Origin: Actinoplanes sp. N902-109
Lineage (GTDB): Bacteria; Actinomycetota; Actinomycetes; Mycobacteriales; Micromonosporaceae
NCBI RefSeq assembly: GCF_000389965.1
Contig: NC_021191.1
Location: 1,737,501 to 1,801,500, forward strand
Direction: 5' to 3'
Length of the DNA stretch: 64,000 nt
Each line of letters opens with the position of its first letter. Within the stretch, counting starts at the first letter, position 1. Of the stretch, positions 57,971 to 64,000 are shown piece after piece. Under the pieces are notes generated by a model, which made no database searches, was not told the DNA's origin, and was given only the letters and a program-made list of their open reading frames with translations. The translations under genes were made by a program, and so were the position numbers.

Positions 57971-59113
57971 GTGACTCTTGCACTTTCTGCCAAGCCGCTC
58001 ACGCTGGGCGGGCACCAGGCGTGGCCGCCGGTTGTGCTGGCCCCGATGGCCGGCATCACCAACGTGGCGTTCCGTTCGCTCTGCCGCGAGCAGGGCGGCG
58101 GCATCTACGTGTGCGAGATGATCACCACGCGGGCCCTGGTGGAGCGGATCCCCAAGACGCTCAAGATGATCGAGTTCGGCCCCGACGAGGATTTCCGCAG
58201 CCTGCAGCTGTACGGCGTCGACCCCGAGGTCACCGCCGCGGCCGTACGGATGGTCGGGGAAGAGAACTGGGCCGATCACATCGACCTGAATTTCGGGTGC
58301 CCGGTGCCCAAGGTGACGCGCCGCGGTGGGGGCAGCGCGCTGCCGTGGCGGCGCAAGCTGTTCGGCCGGATCGTCCAGCAGGCCGTCGCGGCCGCCGCAC
58401 CGTTCGGCATCCCGGTCACCATCAAGATGCGCAAGGGCATCGATGACGACCACCTCACGTACGTCGAAGCCGGGCTGATCGCCCAGGAGGCGGGCGTCGC
58501 GGCGGTGGCGCTGCACGCCCGCACGGCTGAGCAGCGCTATTCCGGCAAGGCTGACTGGGATGCCATCGCCACCCTCAAGCAGGCCCTCGACGTGCCGGTA
58601 CTCGGCAACGGCGACATCTGGGAGGCCGCCGACGCCCTGCGCATGGTCGCCCACACCGGCGTCGACGGCGTGGTTGTCGGGCGCGGTTGCCTCGGCCGCC
58701 CGTGGCTGTTCAAGGACCTGCAGGCGGCGTTCACCGGCGTCGAGTCGCAGGAGCTGCCCGACCTGGGCGAGGTCGCCGCGATCATGTCCCGGCACGCGCA
58801 CCTGCTGGTCGACGCGCTCGGCGACGAGCGGCACGGCTGCGCCGACTTCCGCAAGCACGTCGCCTGGTATCTCAAGGGTTTCCCGGTCGGCGGCGACCTG
58901 CGCCGTGACCTGGCCATGGTCACGTCCCTGGCGCAGCTCGACGACCTGCTCGGCAAGCTCGACGCGACCCAGCCGTTCCCCCGCGAGTCGCTGGGCCAGC
59001 CGCGCGGCCGGATCAACGCCCCGGGCAAGGTCTCCCTCCCGTACGGCTGGCTGGACAGCCGCGACGACGAGTCCGTCCCGGAGGGCGCCGAGATGGAAAA
59101 CTCGGGCGGGTGA
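57971..59113 (+). CDS. dusB: tRNA-dihydrouridine synthase
   Basis: 380 residues from GTG 57971. PPVVLAPMAGITNVAFRSLCREQGGG opens the FMN barrel; the catalytic Cys is in DLNFGCPVPKVTRRGGGSAL; then IPVTIKMRKGID, ALHARTAEQRYSGKADWDAI and GNGDIWEAADA, GVDGVVVGRGCLGRPWLF. The enzyme reduces uridines in tRNA D-loops using FMN and NADPH. In actinobacteria it often precedes dgt and dnaG; dgt indeed follows at 63541, though with several genes between. Confidence 0.95.
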   Translation: MTLALSAKPLTLGGHQAWPPVVLAPMAGITNVAFRSLCREQGGGIYVCEMITTRALVERIPKTLKMIEFGPDEDFRSLQLYGVDPEVTAAAVRMVGEENWADHIDLNFGCPVPKVTRRGGGSALPWRRKLFGRIVQQAVAAAAPFGIPVTIKMRKGIDDDHLTYVEAGLIAQEAGVAAVALHARTAEQRYSGKADWDAIATLKQALDVPVLGNGDIWEAADALRMVAHTGVDGVVVGRGCLGRPWLFKDLQAAFTGVESQELPDLGEVAAIMSRHAHLLVDALGDERHGCADFRKHVAWYLKGFPVGGDLRRDLAMVTSLAQLDDLLGKLDATQPFPRESLGQPRGRINAPGKVSLPYGWLDSRDDESVPEGAEMENSGG

Positions 59114-59283
59114 ACCACCCCGTCGTCGGGGTGCGGCAGTACACCCCGCACCCCGGGCGCCGCGACGAACTGATCGAGCTGTTCGACCGGGAGTTCGTGG
59201 AGACCCAGGACGCCACCGGCATGACCGTGCTGGGCCGGTTCCGCGAGCTGCCGGCCCCGACGGCCCGCTCGTTGCTGCGCTGA
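59110..59283 (+). pseudogene. Truncated NIPSNAP-domain gene
   Basis: Starts at GTG 59110 (GTGA overlap with dusB). VVGVRQYTPHPGRRDELIELFDREFVETQDATGMTVLGRFREL is the N-terminal half of a NIPSNAP domain, but a stop follows after 57 residues where about 200 are normal. The next gene begins at 59302 with FEHRDTAADAGMADQVWRTRSASADLM, unrelated in sequence. It is probably a deletion relic. Confidence 0.65.
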
Positions 59284-59301
59284 GCCGGGCGGGGGATCGG
59301 T

Positions 59302-59994
59302 GTGCGATTCGAGCATCGGGACACCGCGGCAGACGCGGGCATGGCCGACCAGGTGTGGCGCACCCGCAGTGCTTCAGCCGACCTCATGACCTCCGCGGCA
59401 CGCACGTGCAGCCAGCTGATCTTCACGCGGATGCAGGGCCGGCTGCGGGCTGCCCTGCGCGGGCCGGAGACCGGGGCGACCAGTGCACCGGTGCCGCCGG
59501 AAGCCGAGTTCCTCGGGATCCGGTTGACGCTCGGCACGGTGCTGCGCCCGCATCCGCCCGGCTCGATCGTCGACGGGGACGTGTCCCTGCCCGTGACGGA
59601 CGCGGGCCGGGTCGTGATCGGCGGCGCGGAGTGGGAGGTCCCGACGTACGAGAATGCCGAGCAGTTCATCCGGCGCCTGCGGGATGACGGTCTGCTGGTG
59701 CGGTCCCCCCTCGCGAGCCGGGGGTCCCGGCGCACCGGGCAGCGGCAGTACCGCGCGAGCACCGGTCTGTCGCGAACGGCCGTGACGCAGATCGACCGGG
59801 TGAACGCCGCGGCCACGATGCTGCGCGGCGGTCTCGACTGGCCCCGGGTCGTCGCGGCGCTGGGTTACTACGATCAGGCCCATCTCGCCCATGCGTTGCG
59901 CCGCTACGTCGGCCGCACCGCGCGGCAGTTGCAGGCGGGCGACGGCGTCGCGATGTCGTTCCTGTACAAGACCGGCTCCGCACCGGGGAGCTAG
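59302..59994 (+). CDS. AraC-family regulator
   Basis: 230 residues from GTG 59302. The N-terminal half (VWRTRSASADLMTSAARTCSQLIFTRMQGRLRAALRGPE, FLGIRLTLGTVLRPHPPGSIVDGDVSLPV) is the DUF6597-like sensor type. The C-terminal HTH has the AraC second helix-turn-helix DWPRVVAALGYYDQAHLAHALRRYVGRTARQLQAG. It likely controls the neighbouring DHFR-like gene, which follows after 35 bp on the same strand. Confidence 0.85.
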   Translation: MRFEHRDTAADAGMADQVWRTRSASADLMTSAARTCSQLIFTRMQGRLRAALRGPETGATSAPVPPEAEFLGIRLTLGTVLRPHPPGSIVDGDVSLPVTDAGRVVIGGAEWEVPTYENAEQFIRRLRDDGLLVRSPLASRGSRRTGQRQYRASTGLSRTAVTQIDRVNAAATMLRGGLDWPRVVAALGYYDQAHLAHALRRYVGRTARQLQAGDGVAMSFLYKTGSAPGS

Positions 59995-60029
59995 CCTCCG
60001 TCCGTACATTCCGGACATGGAGGAGAATC

Positions 60030-60671
60030 GTGCTGCTCAGCGTCAATGTCTTCGTCAGTCTCGACGGGGTCGTCCAAGGCCCGGGCCGACCCGGCGAGGA
60101 CGGCTTCGACCGGGGCGGCTGGCTCGTCCCGCACATGTCCGCGCACACCGGCGAGGTCGTCGAGGGCTGGTTCCGGCAGGCGGGCGCTTTCCTGTTCGGC
60201 CGCACCACCTATGGCCTGCTCGGCAGCCACTGGCCGCAGGTCACCGACCCCGACGACCTGATCGCCACCCAGCTCAACGCGCTGCCCAAGTACGTCGCCA
60301 GCACGACGCTGACGGACGAGCAGGCCGGTTGGGGCCCGGCGACGGTGCTGCGCAGCGACGTCGTCGAGCAGGTGCGCCGCCGCAAGGAGCTGCCCGGCAG
60401 GGAACTCCAGGTGCACGGCAGCTGGCAGCTCGTGCAGACGCTGCACCGGGCCGGGCTTGTCGACCGCTGGCGGCTGCTCCAGTTCCCGGTCGTCGTCGGG
60501 GCCGGCAAGCGGCTGTTCCCGGACGGCGCGCTGCCGGCCTCCTTCGAAGCGGACGTCCGCGTGCTGCCCGGCGGCGTCGTCTCGCTGACCCTGGCTCCCG
60601 CGACCCTCGGCGAGCTGTCGGCGGGCAGGTACACCGTGGAGAGCGGGCGCTCGACGGCAGTTGCCGGCTGA
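60030..60671 (+). CDS. Dihydrofolate reductase-like protein (RibD C-terminal type)
   Basis: 213 residues from GTG 60030, with GGAGG 8 nt upstream. LLSVNVFVSLDGVVQGPG, FLFGRTTYGLLGSHWPQVTD and LQVHGSWQLVQTLHRAGLVDRWRLLQFPVVVGAGKRLF match the RibD-C/DHFR-like superfamily, small NADPH-dependent reductases. The true substrate is rarely known. It is probably regulated by the AraC gene upstream. Confidence 0.88.
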   Translation: MLLSVNVFVSLDGVVQGPGRPGEDGFDRGGWLVPHMSAHTGEVVEGWFRQAGAFLFGRTTYGLLGSHWPQVTDPDDLIATQLNALPKYVASTTLTDEQAGWGPATVLRSDVVEQVRRRKELPGRELQVHGSWQLVQTLHRAGLVDRWRLLQFPVVVGAGKRLFPDGALPASFEADVRVLPGGVVSLTLAPATLGELSAGRYTVESGRSTAVAG

Positions 60672-60709
60672 CGGCGGAGGCCGGCACAGCCCCCGCCGTC
60701 GCCCACCGG

Positions 60710-61081
60710 TCAGACGTCGAGGTCGTTCTCGATGCGGCGCAGCTGGTGGCGGGCCATCGCGAGGTTGGCGCGGTCGCGGCGCAGGGCGACGTACAGGAAG
60801 AGGCCCTTGCCCGAGCGGCTCGTGAGGGGCCGGATCATGTGGTACTGGTAGTCCAGCGTGATCAGGATGTCCTCGATCTTCTCGGAGATGTTGAGCATCT
60901 CCATGGCGCGCAGCTTGGCCCGCACCACGTCGGTGTTGCCCGCCGCCGCGACCGTCAGGTCGAGTTCCTTGCCGCCGCCGGCCGTGCCCAGCGCCATGCC
61001 GCTCGTGTGGTCGACCAGCGCGACGCCGATGGTGCCGTCGATGTCCATGATTTCCTTGAGTGCGGTTTCCATGTCAGCCAT
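60710..61081 (-). CDS. Roadblock/LC7-domain protein
   Basis: 123 residues from ATG 61081 with GGAGGAAG upstream. LKEIMDIDGTIGVALVDHTSGMALGTAGGGKELDLTVAAAGNTDVVRAKLRAMEML is the roadblock fold start. Such domains bind and regulate MglA-type small GTPases. Last gene of a four-gene operon with two more roadblock proteins and a DUF4388 protein; no GTPase gene is present in it. Confidence 0.85.
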   Translation of the reverse strand: MADMETALKEIMDIDGTIGVALVDHTSGMALGTAGGGKELDLTVAAAGNTDVVRAKLRAMEMLNISEKIEDILITLDYQYHMIRPLTSRSGKGLFLYVALRRDRANLAMARHQLRRIENDLDV

Positions 61082-61104
61082 GGATGTCTTCCTCCGTAAT
61101 GAGT

Positions 61105-61572
61105 TCAGCGGCCGCGGATGGCGTTCTGCAGGGTCGCCATCGGCGTACGCCGGGCGAGCGGGGCCGACTGCGCCGGGATTTCCGGGCGTTGCGGCGCCGG
61201 GGCTTGCAGGACCAGGACCCGGACCAGCCGGCGGACGGCGCGGCGGGCCTCCAGGTGCACCATGGCCAGGTTGGCGTTGCCGGTCGTGACCAGCGTCAGC
61301 AGGGCATTCGGGCCCGCGGTGTACGAGGTGATGTAGCCGCCGTCGCACTCGACCACCGACTCGCGCAGGTCGCCGTGGTTGACCGCGTGCGCGAAGCGCC
61401 GGGCCAGGGCGAGGTGGGCGGCGGCGAGGGCGGCGATGCTGTCGGGTTCGATGCCGTGGGCGTCGTGGGCCACCACCATGCCGTCGGTGGTCGCCAGCAC
61501 ACTGCCGGACAGTTCGGGCAGCCGCTTGCGCAGGTTACCGAGTTCCGTCAGTACCGCCGTGTCCACGGTCAT
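61105..61572 (-). CDS. Roadblock/LC7-domain protein with Pro-rich tail
   Basis: 155 residues from ATG 61572 (AAAGGAG upstream). LRKRLPELSGSVLATTDGMVVAHDAHGIEPDSIAALAAAHLALARRFAHAV..VECDGGYITSYTAGPNALLTLVTTGNANLAMVHLEARRAVRRL is the roadblock core, as in conservon proteins CvnB. A Pro/Ala/Arg tail of 40 residues follows (APAPQRPEIPAQSAPLARRTPMA). Confidence 0.88.
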   Translation of the reverse strand: MTVDTAVLTELGNLRKRLPELSGSVLATTDGMVVAHDAHGIEPDSIAALAAAHLALARRFAHAVNHGDLRESVVECDGGYITSYTAGPNALLTLVTTGNANLAMVHLEARRAVRRLVRVLVLQAPAPQRPEIPAQSAPLARRTPMATLQNAIRGR

Positions 61573-61612
61573 CCCGGTGGGCTCCTTTCTTCGATCAAGT
61601 GCAGCGGGTGCG

Positions 61613-62584
61613 TCACCGCAGGGCTCGCAGCGCCGTGCGGATGCGTTTGAGCAGGACCTCGTCGGTGCCCGGCAGCGGTGGTGGTGCCGGTTCAGCCGCG
61701 AACTCCTCGGGCAACCGGGCGCCGGGTCTGCGGCGGGCCAGCGCGGGCTGCCGCTGGGCGGGCGGCGGGTCACCGGAAGCGGCCACCGGCGCCACCGCCA
61801 CCGGGATCGGGACGGTCCCGTCCCGCGCAGCGGGCTTGCGGATGTCCACAGCGGTGCCCCGGGCGCGCGGCAGCCGGACGAAATCGGGTCTGTCCGGGGC
61901 CCCGGCCGGGGGCTGCTCGATCAGGCCGAGGGCCGCCAGCCGGCGCAGTTCCTGCACGGTGGCGTAACCGGCGCGGCCCAGCAGCTGCGCCAGATCGGCC
62001 GGGGTGCGCTGACCGTCGGCGTGCACGAGCAGCTCCCACTGCGCGGCCGTCAGCGTGAGCCGTTCGCGGGGTGCGCGCAGCACCGGGGTCACCGGCGAGG
62101 TGTCGATCCCCGGGTTGGCGACGATCTCGTCGAGCAGCAGCGCCCGCCGCCGGGACTCGCATACCAGCGCCGTGGCGTCGATCCGCACCACATCGCCGAG
62201 CCAGTGCCGGGCGCCCGCCAGGAAGTCCACCGGCGCGTCGGGCGCGGCCAGCGCGAAGTACGCCGCGTCGTAGGTCGCCCCGAGCACGCACAGCTCCAGC
62301 TCGCCCTGGGTGAGATGGCCCTGGTCCAGCAGCAGCCGGCCGACCGTGGCCGGCGCGGTCCCGGTGTCCAGCGCCGCCTGCCAGGTCCGCGCGGCGAGCC
62401 GGCCGGACACGGTGAGCAACTCGCCGACACCCGGTGCCGCCGCCGACTCGGCGTACGTCACCCGGCCCTCCACCAGGTAGACCGTGCCGCCCGGACGGCC
62501 GCCGACGATCAGCGCGCCGGTCCGTCGTTCGCCCGCGGCCCGGGCGAGCATGCGCGGGGCGGCGGGGGACTGCACGGTCGTCAC
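61613..62584 (-). CDS. DUF4388 plus winged-helix protein
   Basis: 323 residues from GTG 62584 (AGGAG upstream). The N-terminal RMLARAAGERRTGALIVGGRPGGTVYLVEGRVTYAESAAAPGVGELL matches DUF4388 (PatA N-terminal type). The middle has a winged-helix unit (LTLTAAQWELLVHADGQRTPADLAQLLGRAGYATVQELRRLAALGLIEQPP). The last 90 residues are Pro/Arg-rich and disordered. It is likely a scaffold or regulator working with the roadblock proteins around it. Confidence 0.8.
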   Translation of the reverse strand: MTTVQSPAAPRMLARAAGERRTGALIVGGRPGGTVYLVEGRVTYAESAAAPGVGELLTVSGRLAARTWQAALDTGTAPATVGRLLLDQGHLTQGELELCVLGATYDAAYFALAAPDAPVDFLAGARHWLGDVVRIDATALVCESRRRALLLDEIVANPGIDTSPVTPVLRAPRERLTLTAAQWELLVHADGQRTPADLAQLLGRAGYATVQELRRLAALGLIEQPPAGAPDRPDFVRLPRARGTAVDIRKPAARDGTVPIPVAVAPVAASGDPPPAQRQPALARRRPGARLPEEFAAEPAPPPLPGTDEVLLKRIRTALRALR

Positions 62585-62594
62585 CTTGAGCTCC

Positions 62595-62987
62595 TCATCG
62601 CGGTTGCGTGGTTGTGGTCAACTGCTTGGCGAGGCTCTGCATGCGCAGCCGCGCGACGGCGAGGTTGCCGCGCGGGCGGTCGAGCCACACGTAGAGCACC
62701 AGCCGGCTGTCGAAGTCGGTGCGGACCAGGCGCAGCAGGTGATAGCCGGCCGCGGTCGTGATGATCAGGTCCTCGAGCAGATCGTGGGGTAGTGCCGACA
62801 CGTACAGGGCGCGACTCTGTGCTGCCTGTACGACCTCCGCCGTGCCGGCGGCTGCGGCCTGATGGTCCTCGTTCGGTGCGGCCCCGGCCGTGGCGACCGG
62901 GAAACCGGTGGTGTAGTCGACGATGCTGGCCCCGAGTGCCCCGGGAATCGTCATGGCCTCCTGCAGACAGTCCTCGACCCCGGGCAC
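62595..62987 (-). CDS. Roadblock/LC7-like protein
   Basis: 130 residues from GTG 62987 (TAGGAGA upstream). VEDCLQEAMTIPGALGASIVDYTTGFPVATAGAAPNEDHQAAAAGTAEVVQAAQ..LPHDLLEDLIITTAAGYHLLRLVRTDFDSRLVLYVWLDRPRGNLAVARLRMQSLA is a roadblock-type domain related to the one at 60710. First gene of the operon. The next gene starts 10 bp after its stop. Confidence 0.82.
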   Translation of the reverse strand: MPGVEDCLQEAMTIPGALGASIVDYTTGFPVATAGAAPNEDHQAAAAGTAEVVQAAQSRALYVSALPHDLLEDLIITTAAGYHLLRLVRTDFDSRLVLYVWLDRPRGNLAVARLRMQSLAKQLTTTTQPR

Positions 62988-63176
62988 GTGTCTCCTAGGG
63001 TTGTCACACTTCCGGGGGGATCTTGTCCGCCCCGCCGTCACAAGGGGCCATCCTGCGGGCACGCTGCGACTCGCGGTCGCACCCGGTGTGCGTCATGTTT
63101 CCCGACTCGCCGGTTTACCGGGCGGCGAGGCGTAACATGATCGCCACTTTCGATGGCGTCACGTGGAGGTTTGCCC

Positions 63177-63527
63177 ATGCCCAGCCGCTGGGAACAGGTC
63201 GTGGTCGACGCGGAGGATCCGGCCCGGCTGGCCCGCTGGTGGGCCGAGGCGCTGGACTACCGCATCGTGCACGAGCAGCCCGACGAGGTGGAGATCCGGC
63301 GGGCCCCCGACGTGCTGCCCGGCATCGTTTTCGTCCCCGTGCCCGATGCCAAGACGGTGAAGAACCGGCTGCACATCGACCTGCGCCCGGAGGACCAGGA
63401 GGCCGAGGTCGAGCGGCTGGTCGACATGGGTGCCCGGCCGGTCGAGATCGGTCAGCACGAGGTCTCCTGGGTGGTGCTGGCCGACCCCGAAGGCAACGAG
63501 TTCTGCGTGCTCAGCTCGCGACAATAG
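63177..63527 (+). CDS. VOC-family (glyoxalase-like) protein
   Basis: 116 residues from ATG 63177 with GGAGG 6 nt upstream; an in-frame start at 63153 is less suited. RWEQVVVDAEDPARLARWWAEALDYRIVHEQPDEVEIRRAP..LHIDLRPEDQEAEVERLVDMGARPVEIGQHEVSWVVLADPEGNEFCVLSSR is the actinobacterial glyoxalase-like VOC subgroup. Metal residues are partly conserved (H in LHID, E in GNEF). The substrate is unknown. Confidence 0.88.
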   Translation: MPSRWEQVVVDAEDPARLARWWAEALDYRIVHEQPDEVEIRRAPDVLPGIVFVPVPDAKTVKNRLHIDLRPEDQEAEVERLVDMGARPVEIGQHEVSWVVLADPEGNEFCVLSSRQ

Positions 63528-63540
63528 ATACTCTTGATCC

Positions 63541-64000
63541 ATGCCGGGGGACGCTGAACGCTGGGTGAGCGAACCGGGCAAGGACAGCGGCCACGGACGC
63601 ACCCCGTACGAACGGGACCGGGCCCGGGTGCTGCACTCGGCGGGCTTCCGGCGGCTCGCCGCCAAGACCCAGGTGCACACCGCCGGCGTCGACGACTTCC
63701 TGCGCACCCGGCTGACCCACTCGCTGGAGGTCGCGCAGATCTCCCGCGAGATGGGCGGCCGGCTCGGCTGCGACCCCGACGTCGTCGACGTGGCCGGGCT
63801 CGCGCACGACATCGGGCACCCGCCGTTCGGCCACAACGGCGAGGCGGCGCTGGACGCGGTCGCCCAGCCCTGCGGCGGCTTCGAGGGCAACGCCCAGACG
63901 CTGCGGGTGCTGACCCGGCTCGAGGCCAAGGTCGAGGGGGCCGGGCTCAATCTGACCCGTGCCTCGCTCGACGCGACCGGCAAATACCCGTGGCCCCGGC
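63541..64000 (+). CDS. dgt: Deoxyguanosinetriphosphate triphosphohydrolase-like HD protein (partial)
   Basis: Starts at ATG 63541, 6 nt after a TACTCT hexamer (leaderless-like), and runs off the right edge. RTPYERDRARVLHSAGFRRLAAKTQVHTAGVDDFLRTRLTHSLEVAQISREMGGRLG and VAGLAHDIGHPPFGHNGEAALD give the HD metal motif (H..HD). GGFEGNAQTLRVLTRLEAK is typical of Dgt-like dNTPases, which cleave dNTPs to nucleoside and triphosphate. About 153 codons are visible. Confidence 0.95.
   Translation, partial: MPGDAERWVSEPGKDSGHGRTPYERDRARVLHSAGFRRLAAKTQVHTAGVDDFLRTRLTHSLEVAQISREMGGRLGCDPDVVDVAGLAHDIGHPPFGHNGEAALDAVAQPCGGFEGNAQTLRVLTRLEAKVEGAGLNLTRASLDATGKYPWPR

Noticed and set aside
60710..62987. Calling the roadblock operon a conservon
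   Set aside because: The histidine kinase, DUF742 protein and GTPase are missing.

Overview
This is a high-GC actinobacterial chromosome segment, most likely from the Micromonosporaceae (Actinoplanes-like). I infer this from the GTG/ATG starts, the frequent GTGA/ATGA gene overlaps, the DmdR/IdeR-type iron boxes, and the conserved phoH-ybeY-CNNM-Rv2365c-like-era-recO-uppS and ArsR-zur-glycyl-tRNA synthetase neighbourhoods, which resemble Mycobacterium tuberculosis Rv2368c-Rv2357c. No tRNA or rRNA gene and no CRISPR array was seen.

Layout. Bases 1-6.8 kb hold an iron-uptake lipoprotein with an iron box, panD, a 2Fe-2S ferredoxin-like protein, a methyltransferase/HTH pair, a GNAT/aldo-keto reductase pair, and a divergent siderophore pair (formyltransferase, ornithine/lysine N-hydroxylase) sharing a near-consensus iron box. 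Bases 6.8-8.2 kb are decayed DNA (aldo-keto reductase and IS110 remnants). Bases 8.2-13.2 kb carry a GH3 glycosidase with a LacI-type operator at its start, an SDR and a serine hydrolase. Bases 13.4-23.9 kb are the RNA/ribosome maintenance cluster: phoH (interrupted by a 358-residue intein with class 3 signature residues), ybeY, CNNM, a deaminase-like protein, era (with a very long repetitive N-terminus), recO, uppS and a frameshifted histidine phosphatase. Bases 24-45 kb are mixed housekeeping and accessory genes: vapBC, a PHP phosphoesterase, YceI, an orphan vapB, regulators, a thiamine-precursor ECF transporter behind a TPP riboswitch, and a zinc operon znuA-znuC-znuB-arsR-zur with a Zur-box-like site. 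Then follow glycyl-tRNA synthetase, a large extragenic palindrome and a decayed IS5-type element.

Bases 48181-56941 look like one complete 8.8-kb transposon bounded by 30-bp imperfect inverted repeats (23/30 identical). It has a DD35E transposase (TniA/TnsB-like), an AAA+ ATPase (TniB/TnsC-like), two overlapping genes of unknown type where tniQ would be expected, a divergent serine resolvase, a GAF-PAS histidine kinase and three small cargo genes, two of them with paired CxxC motifs. I consider this the strongest candidate for an undescribed system, together with the PhoH intein.

Bases 57-64 kb hold an SMR guanidinium exporter behind a guanidine-III riboswitch, an XdhC-like protein, dusB, a truncated NIPSNAP gene, an AraC regulator, a DHFR-like protein, a four-gene roadblock/DUF4388 operon lacking the usual kinase and GTPase, a VOC protein and the start of dgt. 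Many starts lie 6-7 nt behind a TANNNT hexamer, which points to widespread leaderless transcription.
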